DNA of 64,000 bases from Roseiarcus sp036513315 (GCA_036513315.1 DATBZF010000027.1:1-64000), one strand, 5' to 3'. Positions 1-8,727 are shown, counted from the first letter of the stretch. The notes: generated by a model from the letters alone, not told the origin. Program-made: numbers and translations.

Positions 1-69
1 GGCGCCTGATCCGACATCACTCAGAGGATTGAGATCGGATTCCTCCATTGATTTCTTGGGCGGAGCGGA

Positions 70-164
70 GCGCGGAAGGATATCGAAGTCAAGGGTGCGC
101 GAAGCGCATCGCCTCCGGCGACGGCCCCTTTGGGGCCGCCCTTGAGTTCGATATCCTTCCGCGC
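70..164. repeat. Long inverted repeat with 26-bp arms
   Basis: The arms at 70-95 and 139-164 are reverse complements with a single mismatch (position 88 against its partner), separated by 43 bases. The spacer holds a second small hairpin around 124-138 (ggcccc, ttt, ggggcc). No T-tract follows, so it is not a classical intrinsic terminator. It lies in a gene-free stretch (1-352), and the 83-codon reading frame crossing it looks accidental. It could be a dispersed palindromic element of the REP/RIME kind or a structured RNA. I see no second copy in this window. Confidence 0.75.
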
Positions 165-352
165 AAAATGGCCGCCAAGAGATCAATGAAGGTTTGTCGC
201 CCGGGCAGGCGCCTCGCTTCCGTGCCGACTCACATGCGAAACCCTCCAGTCCTGTTTGCAGCATTGCCGGCAACGTACGCGCCGATGCGCCTTGCATGAT
301 CGCGGCGAGCGCATAAATCGGTCGCCACGCGCCCGCCAGCTCAGGATTCCCC

Positions 353-1054
353 ATGTCCGATTTCCCCTACCGCTCCGCCCTCATCGTCGGCGTCGGCCCC
401 GGCATCAGCGCCTCGCTCGCCCGCCGCCTGTCGGCGCTGGGGGTGAAAGTCGGCCTCGCCGCGCGCGATACCGGCAAGCTAAGCGCGCTCGTCGAGGAGA
501 CCGGCGCGGCGGCCTTCGCCGCCGATTCCAGCAAAGCCGATTCGGTCGCCGCTTTGTTCGAGGAAGCGGGCAAGACAATCGGCGAGCCGGATATCGTCGT
601 TTATAATCCAAGCACCCGCGTCCGCGGCCCGCTCGTCGAACTCGATCCGGCCGCCGTCGAACAGGCGCTGGCGGTGTCCGCCTTCGGCGCCTTCCTTGTC
701 GTCCAGCAGGCGGCGCGGCGAATGGTTCCCAACGGGCGCGGCGCGATCCTGCTCACCGGCGCCACCGCGGGAGTCAAAGGCTTCGCCAATTCGGCGGCAT
801 TCGCGATGGGCAAGTTCGCCCTGCGCGGCCTCGCGCAAAGCGCGGCGCGCGAACTCGGGCCGAAGGGGATTCACGTCGCCCATTTCGTCATCGACGGCGG
901 CGTTCGCTCGAGCCAGCGCCCCGACCCCGCCGACCGGCCCGACAGCATGCTCGACCCCGATGCGATCGCGCAGACTTATGTCGACGTGCTGCGCCAGCCG
1001 CGCAGCGCGTGGTCGCTGGAGGTGGAGCTGCGGCCCTGGGTCGAGAGGTTTTGA
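353..1054 (+). CDS. SDR family protein lacking the catalytic tyrosine
   Basis: A 233-residue Rossmann-fold protein of the classical short-chain dehydrogenase size. The N-terminal nucleotide-binding loop reads VGVGPGIS (about residues 12-19), an imperfect TGxxxGxG. The beta-4 motif is YNPS (84-87) instead of NNAG. The usual YxxxK reads F150-A-M-G-K154, and the position of the catalytic Ser is Ala137/Thr138. A classical SDR subgroup with an incomplete glycine motif and no active-site Tyr is known, so this is a family trait, not decay. It may bind NAD(P) and act on an unusual substrate, or be non-catalytic. The gene is monocistronic, preceded by the inverted repeat and followed by AT-rich DNA. 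Confidence 0.85.
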   Translation: MSDFPYRSALIVGVGPGISASLARRLSALGVKVGLAARDTGKLSALVEETGAAAFAADSSKADSVAALFEEAGKTIGEPDIVVYNPSTRVRGPLVELDPAAVEQALAVSAFGAFLVVQQAARRMVPNGRGAILLTGATAGVKGFANSAAFAMGKFALRGLAQSAARELGPKGIHVAHFVIDGGVRSSQRPDPADRPDSMLDPDAIAQTYVDVLRQPRSAWSLEVELRPWVERF

Positions 1055-1447
1055 GCTAAGTTCTATTTTGTAGAAACAATTTCTGGATATTTCAGTTTTT
1101 CCACCATAGAATTCTGCCTCGGCTGGCGGCCAGCCATTCCCTTTGCGAAAGGATATGAAACCTCGACGACCATCTGACAGAATTTAAAAATTCCACGCTT
1201 TCCAAACTTTTCCGACCCTAACCTTCTGATATTCCGGCATCCCTCCAAATAAAAATTTGGAACCACAAATTTTCTCAAAATTCTAACCCGTTGAAATCTC
1301 TTGAGCTACACAAGAAGCATTTCGTAAAAACCTGGACCTCCAACCAAATCCAAGTCTTTTCCAACTCGCGTCGGGGGCGCCAGACGGCCTTGCATCGGCT
1401 CGCGCGAGCCCACTTATAGAGCCGGGGCCCGACCGAAAGGTGATGTG
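1055..1447. other. AT-rich intergenic stretch
   Basis: Bases about 1060-1330 are visibly richer in A and T than the surrounding coding DNA. I find no convincing gene: the 71-codon minus-strand frame at 1063-1278 would need a TTG start and has no ribosome site. The last ~100 bases return to GC-rich composition and carry the ribosome-binding site (AAAGGTGAT) of the next gene. Confidence 0.5.
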
Positions 1448-2425
1448 ATGGGATTTCTTCTGAACGGCGTCTGGAGCCAGGAAAGCGCGTTCCCGACCGA
1501 CAGCGACGGCCGGTTCGTGCGCCCTTCCGCGCCGATCCGCAATTGGATAACCGCCGATGGCGCGGCCGGCCCGTCCGGCGAAGGCGGGTTCAAGGCCGAG
1601 AAGGGGCGCTATCACCTTTATATATCGCTCGCCTGCCCCTGGGCGCATCGCACCCTGATTTTTCGCAAGCTCAAGGGCCTCGAAGGCATGATCAGCTTGT
1701 CGATCGTCCATTGGCATATGGCCGAGAACGGCTGGACCTTCGCCGACGGGCCCGGCGTCATCGCCGATCCCGTCCGGCACGCCCGCTTCCTGCACCAGAT
1801 CTATACGGCGTCACAGCCCGACTATACCGGCCGCGTCACCGTGCCGGTGCTGTGGGACCTCAAAAGCGCAAAAATCGTCAATAACGAATCCTCCGAAATC
1901 ATCCGCATGTTCAATTCGGCCTTCGATGGGATCGGCGCGGCGCCCGGCGATTATTATCCCGCCACGCTGCGCGGCGAGATCGACGCGCTCAACGAGCGCA
2001 TCTATGCCACCGTCAACAACGGCGTCTATCGCTCCGGCTTCGCCCGCAGCCAGGCCGCTTATGACGAGGCGGTGCGCGCCCTGTTCTCGACGCTCGACTG
2101 GCTGGAGGAGCACCTCGCCATGCATCGCTGGCTGTGCGGCGAGCGCATCACCGAGGCCGACTGGCGGCTGTTCACCACGCTGATCCGTTTCGATCCGGTC
2201 TATGTCGGCCATTTCAAATGCAACGTCCGCCGCATCGCCGATTACCGGAATCTGACGCGCTATTTGCGCGAACTCTACGCCGAGCCGGGCATAGCCGAGA
2301 CCGTCAACTTCCAGCATATCAAGAACCATTATTACCAGAGCCATCCGCAACTGAACCCGAGCGGCATCGTGCCGATCGGCCCCGAACTGCAGCTCGAAGA
2401 CGATCCGGGAACCGTGGTGGCGTGA
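1448..2425 (+). CDS. Glutathionyl-hydroquinone reductase (Xi-class GST, YqjG/ECM4 family)
   Basis: This 325-residue protein reduces glutathionyl-hydroquinones, releasing hydroquinone and glutathione disulfide; related enzymes serve quinone detoxification. The thioredoxin-fold N-half carries the family motif ACPWAHR with catalytic Cys63 (about residues 62-68), and the all-helical GST C-domain follows. The length is normal for the family. I chose the ATG at 1448 because AAAGGTGAT lies just upstream; the frame also allows a GTG three bases earlier. It precedes rimO by 55 bases but nothing ties it functionally to that gene. The cellular substrate cannot be told from sequence. Confidence 0.9.
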   Translation: MGFLLNGVWSQESAFPTDSDGRFVRPSAPIRNWITADGAAGPSGEGGFKAEKGRYHLYISLACPWAHRTLIFRKLKGLEGMISLSIVHWHMAENGWTFADGPGVIADPVRHARFLHQIYTASQPDYTGRVTVPVLWDLKSAKIVNNESSEIIRMFNSAFDGIGAAPGDYYPATLRGEIDALNERIYATVNNGVYRSGFARSQAAYDEAVRALFSTLDWLEEHLAMHRWLCGERITEADWRLFTTLIRFDPVYVGHFKCNVRRIADYRNLTRYLRELYAEPGIAETVNFQHIKNHYYQSHPQLNPSGIVPIGPELQLEDDPGTVVA

Positions 2426-2480
2426 AACCCGAGGGGGTCGGGCATTGCGCCCCGAGCCGGAGCGTGGCAAGCGAACGCCA

Positions 2481-3830
2481 ATGAACGACATTATTGACGC
2501 CCCCGCGCGCGCGCCGCGGATTTCCTTCGTCTCGCTCGGCTGCCCGAAGGCGCTGGTCGACAGCGAACGCATCCTCACTCAGCTCCGGGCCGAGGGTTAC
2601 GAACTCTCGCGCCAGCATGCCGGGGCCGACGCGGTCATCGTCAACACCTGCGGCTTTCTCGACAGCGCCAAGAAAGAATCTTTAGAAGCGATCGGCGCGG
2701 CGATGGCCGAGAATGGCAAGGTCATCGTCACCGGCTGCATGGGCGCCGAGCCCGACCAGATCCGCGACGCCTTCCCCAACGTCAGCGCGATCACCGGCCC
2801 GCAAGCCTATGAAAGCGTTATGGAAGCGGTGCGCGAGGCGGCGCCCGCGCCGCACGATCCTTTTGTCGATCTGATCCCCGGCGACGGCGTGCGCCTGACG
2901 CCACGTCATTATGCTTATCTCAAGATATCAGAGGGTTGCAACAACCGCTGCACCTTCTGCATCATCCCGAAGCTGCGCGGCGATCTCGTCTCCCGCCCGG
3001 CGGCTGAAGTTTTACGTGAAGCTGAGAAGCTGGTGAAGGCGGGTGTCAAGGAATTGCTGGTGATTTCGCAGGACACCAGCGCCTATGGCCTCGATATCCG
3101 CTATGCGCCAAGTCAATGGACGCGTCCCGACGGAAACCGCGAAGTGCGCGCCAGGTTCTTCGATCTGACGCGTGAGCTTGGCACGCTAGGGGCCTGGATT
3201 CGTTTGCAATATGTCTATCCCTACCCGCATGTCGACGAAGTCGTCGCACTGATGAACGGCGGCAATGTGCTGCCCTATATCGACATTCCGTTCCAGCATG
3301 CTTCGCCGCGCGTGCTGAAAGCGATGCGCCGGCCCGGCAATCAGGAAAAGACGCTGGAGCGTATCCGCGCCTGGCGGGCGATCTGCCCGGACCTCACCAT
3401 CCGCTCCACTTTCATCGTCGGCTTTCCCGGCGAGACGGAAGAAGACTTTACTTTCCTGCTCGACTGGCTCGACGAAGCGAAGCTCGACCGCGTCGGCGCC
3501 TTCAAATACGAGCCGGTCGCCGGCGCTCTCGCCAACGACCTCGGGTTGGAGCAGGTTTCCGCCGAAGTCAAAGAGACGCGCTGGCGCCGCTTCATGGCGC
3601 GTCAGCAGGCGATCAGCGCCAAACGCCTGTCGGCTAAAGTTGGCAAGCGCATCCCCGTTCTGGTCGATATCGGCGGCGCGACCGGCGGCAAGGGCCGCTC
3701 CAAGGCGGATGCGCCTGAAATCGACGGAGCGGTGCATATCGCCTCGCGCCGCCCGTTACGGGCTGGCGATATCGTCAGCGTCAAGATCGAGCGCGCCGAC
3801 GCTTATGATCTTTACGGGACGGCCGTTTAG
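2481..3830 (+). CDS. rimO: Ribosomal protein S12 (Asp) methylthiotransferase RimO
   Basis: A radical-SAM enzyme that adds a methylthio group to the conserved aspartate of ribosomal protein S12. The N-terminal MTTase domain carries the three cluster ligands Cys21 (SLGCPK), Cys57 (NTCGF) and Cys86 (GCMG). The radical-SAM core has C153-N-N-R-C157-T-F-C160, and a C-terminal TRAM domain (about 375-449) ends the protein. 449 residues is typical. The ATG at 2481 is chosen because the next residues run directly into the domain; an in-frame TTG at 2445 would add 12 residues. The SLGCPK motif and TRAM spacing favour RimO over MiaB. Confidence 0.95.
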   Translation: MNDIIDAPARAPRISFVSLGCPKALVDSERILTQLRAEGYELSRQHAGADAVIVNTCGFLDSAKKESLEAIGAAMAENGKVIVTGCMGAEPDQIRDAFPNVSAITGPQAYESVMEAVREAAPAPHDPFVDLIPGDGVRLTPRHYAYLKISEGCNNRCTFCIIPKLRGDLVSRPAAEVLREAEKLVKAGVKELLVISQDTSAYGLDIRYAPSQWTRPDGNREVRARFFDLTRELGTLGAWIRLQYVYPYPHVDEVVALMNGGNVLPYIDIPFQHASPRVLKAMRRPGNQEKTLERIRAWRAICPDLTIRSTFIVGFPGETEEDFTFLLDWLDEAKLDRVGAFKYEPVAGALANDLGLEQVSAEVKETRWRRFMARQQAISAKRLSAKVGKRIPVLVDIGGATGGKGRSKADAPEIDGAVHIASRRPLRAGDIVSVKIERADAYDLYGTAV

Positions 3831-3855
3831 AGGCTCGTTCGCGCGCGACCGGCTA

Positions 3856-4884
3856 TTATTGCGGCGGCGGTGGCGGCGGCGGCGGATCGTCGGTCGCCTC
3901 AAAGGCCGTCATCGGCGGCGGGCTGCCGAACAGGCGCGGCATCGCCGGCAGAGAGGGCAACAAACTGCTCTGGGCGGCGACGGCGTCCGGCGGCGGCGGC
4001 AATCCGGCCACGCCCCTGGCGCGGTCGCTCAGATAAAGCGCGGCGACCTGCCGGTCCTCGTCGCTGGCGGCCGCAAAATCCTTCGCATAGAGATCGTTCA
4101 TCCACTCGTCTTTGGGACCTTGCGCCGCGCTCTTGGCGATGGTCAGCCACATCAGGCCGCGCGCGCGCTGGCGCGGCACGCCGACGCCCTCGAACAGGAG
4201 ATGGCCCAACACGGCCTGGGCGGGACGATGCTGCTTTTCGGCGGCGAGCGCCAGCCAGCGCGCCGCGCGCATGTTATTCTTGGTCAGGCCGGCCGCGCCG
4301 TCCATATACATGCGGGCGAGATTATATTGCGCGTCCGGGTCGCCAAAATTGGTCGCCGCATATTGGAACATTTCGAGCGCGCGCTCGGGATCAGGCTTGA
4401 TCTCGGTATTGGGAATGCCATTCAGGCAATAGACGCCGACCGCCACGAAGGCATTGGAGACGGCTGAGATATCGCGCCGATCCGGCTCATCCTCATTATA
4501 GCTCTGGATGAGCTGATCGAAATATTGATAGGCCTGATAATCGTCGTGCGGCACGCCCTCGCCCCGGGCATACATGCGCCCGAGCTTCCACTGGGCGAGC
4601 GACTGGCCGCCCGCCGCGGCGTATTTGAGCGCCTCGACCGAGGATTTGGCGTCGCCGGCGCGCAGATCGTCGATCCCCGCGCGCAACGCCTGCTGTGCGC
4701 TCTTGAAGAGCTTGAGTGGAATCTTGTCCAGGGTCGAAGGCTGCGAACCGTCGAGCGCAAAAGCGGGCGCCGCCCCCGCCAAGGCCATCACCAACGCCAG
4801 AGCGAAACGCCGATCGGGCGCAACACGTCCAGCAATCAGGCCAAGGGCGCTCCAACAATTCTTATCGAACGCAACCGCGCTCAT
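3856..4884 (-). CDS. exoR: ExoR-like periplasmic Sel1-repeat regulator
   Basis: A secreted Sel1/TPR-type protein closely resembling rhizobial ExoR, the periplasmic inhibitor of the ExoS-ChvI two-component system controlling exopolysaccharide and motility. A hydrophobic signal segment ends in PAFA before LDGS. Sel1-type repeats follow (QWKLGRMYARGEG, QYNLARMYMDG, AVLGHLLFEGVGVPRQ, GLMWLTIAKS), with the ExoR-like sequence GIPNTEIKPDPERA between them. The tail ends in an eight-proline run. I place the start at the ATG ending at 4884, which has GGAG five bases upstream; ATGs at 4926 and 4938 are alternatives and would give a very long leader. At 342 residues it is longer than the ~270-residue rhizobial proteins. 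The exoS/chvI partners are not in this window. Confidence 0.82.
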   Translation of the reverse strand: MSAVAFDKNCWSALGLIAGRVAPDRRFALALVMALAGAAPAFALDGSQPSTLDKIPLKLFKSAQQALRAGIDDLRAGDAKSSVEALKYAAAGGQSLAQWKLGRMYARGEGVPHDDYQAYQYFDQLIQSYNEDEPDRRDISAVSNAFVAVGVYCLNGIPNTEIKPDPERALEMFQYAATNFGDPDAQYNLARMYMDGAAGLTKNNMRAARWLALAAEKQHRPAQAVLGHLLFEGVGVPRQRARGLMWLTIAKSAAQGPKDEWMNDLYAKDFAAASDEDRQVAALYLSDRARGVAGLPPPPDAVAAQSSLLPSLPAMPRLFGSPPPMTAFEATDDPPPPPPPPQ

Positions 4885-5111
4885 TCCAACTCCGAATCTA
4901 ACGCCCAACCCGCGAAGAGAAGTCATGACTTTCGTCATCTTGCAGGAAACGAATTAGCGCGGGGTTTATGGCGCAATCGCGGCGTGTTGAAGCGGGAAAT
5001 TGGGCTTCTGACACTTGTTCGAATTATGTTGCGAATTTACAACTATTTCGCGCGCGAGCGCGGATAAAGCGTCGATAGGATCGCGGCGTCCCGAGCGACT
5101 CTAATCACCGC

Positions 5112-7058
5112 CTATAAACCAAGAATACACTTCTTGGCGCGCAGTAGAGAAGCGGGACTCATGCTCAGTTCGCTCACGCCCATCGCAACAAAAATCGGGA
5201 TGAGATCGACCCGCGCCGCCGCCTCCCCGCAAACGCCGACCCATATGCCCGCCTTGCGCGCCGCCTCGCAAATCATCGAGATCGCCTTGAGGACGGCGGG
5301 ATGGTCGGCGCGATTGAGATGAGCGACGCGCGGATTGAGTCGGTCGGCCGCCATTACATATTGGGTGAGGTCATTGGTGCCGATCGAGAAGAAAGCGACT
5401 TCGCGCGCCAGATCCTCGGCCAGCAAGGCCGCCGCGGGCGTTTCGACCATGACGCCAAGTTCAAACGCCCCATGGGCGAGGCCCTCCGCGGCAAGCTCCG
5501 CCCGGCATTCCTCGACCAGCGCCTTGACCTGCCTGATCTCCTCGACCTCGGCGATCATCGGCGCCATGACCTTGACGTTGCCGACTCGCGCCGCGCGCAA
5601 CAAAGCCCGCAATTGCGGCTTGAAAATATCCGGACGGTCGAGGCACATGCGCACGCCGCGCCAACCCAGAAACGGATTGTCCTCGTGCGGGAAGGCGATG
5701 CCGGGCGCCGGCTTGTCGCCGCCGATATCGAGCGTGCGCACGATCACCGGCGCCGGCGCGAAGGCCGAGGCGAGCTTGAAATAAACCTCCGCCTGTTCGT
5801 CCTCGCTCGGCGGCCCCCGGCGCTCCATGAACAGGAATTCGGTGCGGAACAGGCCGACGCCCATCGCGCCGACCGCCAGAGCCGCATCGATCTCCCTGAG
5901 CGAGCCGAGATTGGCGGCGACTTCGATCATCCGCCCGTCGCGCATGCGCGGCTCAATATTCACATAGGCCTGGAGATCGGCTTTCTCCTCGGCGACGCGG
6001 GCGGCGCGGGCTTGGAAAGAGGCGATCGTCGCCGGATCGGGGTCGAGAAAGACCTCACCGCTCACACCGTCGAGCGCCGCCATTTTCGCCACGCGCAATC
6101 GTTCGGCCGAAACTTCCAGCCCGAGCACGGCGGGGACGCCGAGCGCACGCGCAAGAATCGCGACATGCGAGGTCGCCGCGCCCTTCCGGCAGACCAGGCC
6201 GCCAATCGCTCCCGGCTTGACTCCGGCAAGATCGAAGGCGTTGATTTCATCGGCGAGGATCACGCTGCCCGGCGCCGCCGATTTCAGGCTGACGTCCTTC
6301 TTGCCGAGCAAGGCGAGCGCGAATTGACGCGCGACGGCGCGAATGTCCTCGCTCCTCGCCCTGAGATAGGAATCCTCCAGGCGTTCGAATTCGTCGGCAA
6401 ATTCGGCCCCTGCCTGGAGCGCCGACGAAGCCGCCTCGCCGCCCGCGCGCACCAGAGCTTCGATCCGTTCCAGCAGCGCTTTGTCGCGGGCGATTTCGCT
6501 GAGCGCCTCGACGATAAGGGCCTCTTGCGAACCGCTGGCCGCCGCTTGCTTCTTTTCAGACAGGTCGGTCGCCACCGCCGCGCTGGCCTCGCGCAGTCGC
6601 GACAATTCGGCGCCGATCTCGCCGGGAGCAATCCGGCGCATCGGCGCGTCGAGCGCCTCGGGCAGAAACGCGAAGGCAGGAGCGAACGCCACGCCCTCGC
6701 TGGCGGCGATTCCGCGCAGGCTTCCCTTTCCCCCCTCCACTGAAATCGGCGGCGGCGGCTGAGGCTGCTCGATCGGCGCTTCAGGCGCCGGAGCGCCCGT
6801 TTCGCCGGACATGGCGACGAAATCAGCCAGGCTGTCCAGAGCCTCGGCCGCGTCGGCGCCTTCGGCGCGCAAAATGATCTCGTCCGCCTCCTTGACGCCG
6901 AGCAGCATCAGCTTGACCGCGCTTTTGGCGTTGGCGCTCTTGTCGCCGCGGACGATCTCGACATCGGCGGAAAAACTGCGCGCCAGTTTGACGAATTCCG
7001 TGGCCGGCCGCGCATGCAGGCCCTCCCGCACGCGAACCAAAGCTTTTCGCTCAAGCAA
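5112..7058 (-). CDS. HPr-Enzyme I fusion phosphotransferase
   Basis: A 648-residue soluble fusion that takes phosphate from PEP and passes it through EI and HPr modules. HPr (residues 1-88) carries the phosphorylatable H15 in GLHARPA and an Ser46-like residue in NAKSAV. A Pro/Ala-rich linker (about 88-108) leads to Enzyme I, with its swivel phosphohistidine H298 in GAATSHVAI and the PEP-binding barrel ending in VCGEAA, which contains the catalytic Cys. There is no GAF or EIIA domain, so it is neither PtsP of the nitrogen PTS nor a DhaM-type triple fusion. It follows the EIIA-Gut-like gene by 102 bases on the same strand. No membrane EIIBC component is nearby. Confidence 0.88.
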   Translation of the reverse strand: MLERKALVRVREGLHARPATEFVKLARSFSADVEIVRGDKSANAKSAVKLMLLGVKEADEIILRAEGADAAEALDSLADFVAMSGETGAPAPEAPIEQPQPPPPISVEGGKGSLRGIAASEGVAFAPAFAFLPEALDAPMRRIAPGEIGAELSRLREASAAVATDLSEKKQAAASGSQEALIVEALSEIARDKALLERIEALVRAGGEAASSALQAGAEFADEFERLEDSYLRARSEDIRAVARQFALALLGKKDVSLKSAAPGSVILADEINAFDLAGVKPGAIGGLVCRKGAATSHVAILARALGVPAVLGLEVSAERLRVAKMAALDGVSGEVFLDPDPATIASFQARAARVAEEKADLQAYVNIEPRMRDGRMIEVAANLGSLREIDAALAVGAMGVGLFRTEFLFMERRGPPSEDEQAEVYFKLASAFAPAPVIVRTLDIGGDKPAPGIAFPHEDNPFLGWRGVRMCLDRPDIFKPQLRALLRAARVGNVKVMAPMIAEVEEIRQVKALVEECRAELAAEGLAHGAFELGVMVETPAAALLAEDLAREVAFFSIGTNDLTQYVMAADRLNPRVAHLNRADHPAVLKAISMICEAARKAGIWVGVCGEAAARVDLIPIFVAMGVSELSMSPASLLRAKKCILGL

Positions 7059-7160
7059 GGCGACCTCCAGGGAAACAGGCGGACGGCGCCCCAGCCCGTC
7101 CAGAGCGCCGTTCGCGCCGGCGCTTCCATCGCCGCAAATTGCGCCGTCTCGGCCCGGCGC

Positions 7161-7541
7161 TCAAGCCCGGATCGATATTTCAGCGCCGGCGCGCAAAGCC
7201 GCCGCCAGGGAGCCGAGATCGACCTCGGCGGCGCAGATTTCGCCGGGACGCGGCGTCACGTCAGCTCCGTTGAAATTGATCACGACATGGCCGATGTCGG
7301 CGATCTTCTTCCAGGCGTGGTCGCCGATCGCGGTCAGCCGCGCGGAGACATCGCCGATCTTCAATTGCGCCCCGACGGCCGGCTCCGCCTCGGTCGGCGC
7401 GCTTTCGACGAGGTGCTGCACCGAAACTTCCGCCAGTTCGGCGGGGGCACCATCGGCGAAGAGAATCAGAATGGCGCCCTCGACGAGCTCCAGCGCCTCG
7501 GGGCCGACTTTGGTCACTCGGGTGCGGAAATATTCGGTCAA
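7161..7541 (-). CDS. PTS EIIA component, glucitol/sorbitol family
   Basis: A small soluble protein resembling EIIA-Gut (SrlB family), the phosphocarrier that accepts phosphate from HPr. Recognisable blocks are FADGAPAELAEVSVQH, with the candidate phosphohistidine in VQH, then LKIGDVSARLTAIG and IGHVVINFNGADV. The frame is open to an ATG ending at 7634, but homologues begin close to the TEYFRTRVTKVG stretch. I therefore prefer the TTG ending at 7541 (126 residues). It lies immediately upstream of the HPr-EI fusion, so the pair can form a complete soluble phosphorelay. Without a sugar permease, the target is unknown; regulation is more likely than transport. Confidence 0.72.
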   Translation of the reverse strand: MTEYFRTRVTKVGPEALELVEGAILILFADGAPAELAEVSVQHLVESAPTEAEPAVGAQLKIGDVSARLTAIGDHAWKKIADIGHVVINFNGADVTPRPGEICAAEVDLGSLAAALRAGAEISIRA

Positions 7542-7697
7542 GGCGCCTGTTCCCGTCGCGGGGTCCGCCAAGGAAATAACACGCGGAGCAAACCATTCCC
7601 ATTCATTTTCGCCGCGCTTCTGCGGCCTTGTCATCGCGGGGGCTATTTGTTAGACGACGCCCCTCCCCCACGCGAACCTGTGTCGCAGGGGGCATCA

Positions 7698-7784
7698 GCG
7701 GCCATGGCGGAATTGGTAGACGCGCTAGCTTGAGGTGCTAGTCCTTTAACCGGGGTGGAGGTTCGAGTCCTCTTGGCCGCACCA
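7698..7784 (+). tRNA. tRNA-Leu (GAG)
   Basis: A complete 87-base leucine tRNA with encoded CCA. The acceptor stem pairs GCGGCCA with TGGCCGC. The anticodon loop TTGAGGT is closed by CTAGC/GCTAG, giving anticodon GAG. A long variable arm of the class II type and the TTCGAGT T-loop are present. Confidence 0.97.
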
Positions 7785-7792
7785 GAGTTTTG

Positions 7793-7822
7793 ACGGCGGC
7801 CTTCGGGCCGCCGTTCTCGTTT
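7793..7822 (+). terminator. Intrinsic terminator of tRNA-Leu
   Basis: A perfect 9-bp stem (ACGGCGGCC / GGCCGCCGT) closes on a TTCG tetraloop at 7802-7805 and is followed by the T-rich TCTCGTTT. It starts eight bases after the tRNA CCA end and also sits just beyond the stop of the convergent deacetylase gene. Confidence 0.8.
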
Positions 7823-7827
7823 GCGGC

Positions 7828-8727
7828 CTATCCCGGCGGCGGCGCCGGCTTCGTCAGCCGCGGCTTCAGCCGGTCGATCGACCGCTCGGTCTCCGAAACC
7901 CAGCCGGTCGGCGCATCGACAGTGACGCCCTGCCCCAGGCCGGCGACCACATGAACGACATGGTAGCCCCGCAATTTGAGTTCGCGCAGGAACCGGGGCA
8001 GCATATCGGCCGTCCATTGATGGTTGTCGTGTAGCAGGATCATGCCGCGCTTGACCGCCTCCAACCGGGCCATGATCAGGTTCAACTCCACCTGTGGCGT
8101 CATTTCGATCCAATCCGACGCCCACAGATCCGTGCTGAAAATGCCGACATTATTGGCGGCGAACCAGGCCTTCAGGTCGGGCGTGTCGGCAAAGCCGGGA
8201 AAACGAAAGAATGGCGCGTGCAGCTTGAGGCCGCTCAGATCCTTGGGCTCGCCGGCGCTGAAATCGGCGCCATAGGCCGCCCGCTCCACGGCGATCATGC
8301 CGCGCAATATATCGGCCCGCGCTTCGCGGTCCCCCATATAGCGCAAGGTCGGTTGCGGATGGGTGTAGGTGTGATGGGCTACATTATGCCCGTCGACGGC
8401 CTCGCGGCGCGCCAGCTCAGGCGTCGCCTCGACCTTGCGCCCGATATCGAAGAAAGTGACGCGCACGCATTCGGCGGCCAGCGCGTCGAGCACTTTCGGC
8501 GTCGTCGCCGCTTCAGGGCCATCGTCGAATGTGAGGATCACTTCATGGTCGGCGAGCGGAATCTCCTTGGGATAGGTTTTGAAGCCGATCGCCAGGCCGC
8601 CCTCAGTCCCCACCTCGACGATGCGCGAGGTCCCCAGTTTGTCGGGACCGCATTCAGCCGCCGCCGCCGTCCCGGGCGGGAGCGGCAGTAAGAGCGGCAG
8701 AAAAAGAGCGATGCTGGATATTTTCAA
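7828..8727 (-). CDS. Secreted polysaccharide deacetylase (NodB domain)
   Basis: A 299-residue exported carbohydrate esterase family 4 protein, expected to remove acetyl groups from an amino sugar polymer such as peptidoglycan, chitin or an exopolysaccharide. A signal peptide (1-23) precedes the catalytic domain. Motif 1 is TFDDGP with the catalytic and metal-binding Asp pair, motif 2 is HHTYTH with metal-binding His residues, motif 3 is RFPGF, and the late LLHD motif holds the C-terminal catalytic His. All key residues are present. It is transcribed divergently from a peptidoglycan-hydrolase-type lipoprotein gene, suggesting a shared cell-wall role. The substrate is not readable from sequence. 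Confidence 0.9.
   Translation of the reverse strand: MKISSIALFLPLLLPLPPGTAAAAECGPDKLGTSRIVEVGTEGGLAIGFKTYPKEIPLADHEVILTFDDGPEAATTPKVLDALAAECVRVTFFDIGRKVEATPELARREAVDGHNVAHHTYTHPQPTLRYMGDREARADILRGMIAVERAAYGADFSAGEPKDLSGLKLHAPFFRFPGFADTPDLKAWFAANNVGIFSTDLWASDWIEMTPQVELNLIMARLEAVKRGMILLHDNHQWTADMLPRFLRELKLRGYHVVHVVAGLGQGVTVDAPTGWVSETERSIDRLKPRLTKPAPPPG

Noticed and set aside
1063..1278. 71-codon minus-strand frame in the AT-rich stretch
   Set aside because: It needs a TTG start without a ribosome site and matches nothing I know.
5301..6743. 480-codon plus-strand open frame
   Set aside because: It is antisense to the HPr-EI fusion, has no ribosome site, and its Arg/His/Asp-rich content is typical of shadows in high-GC DNA.
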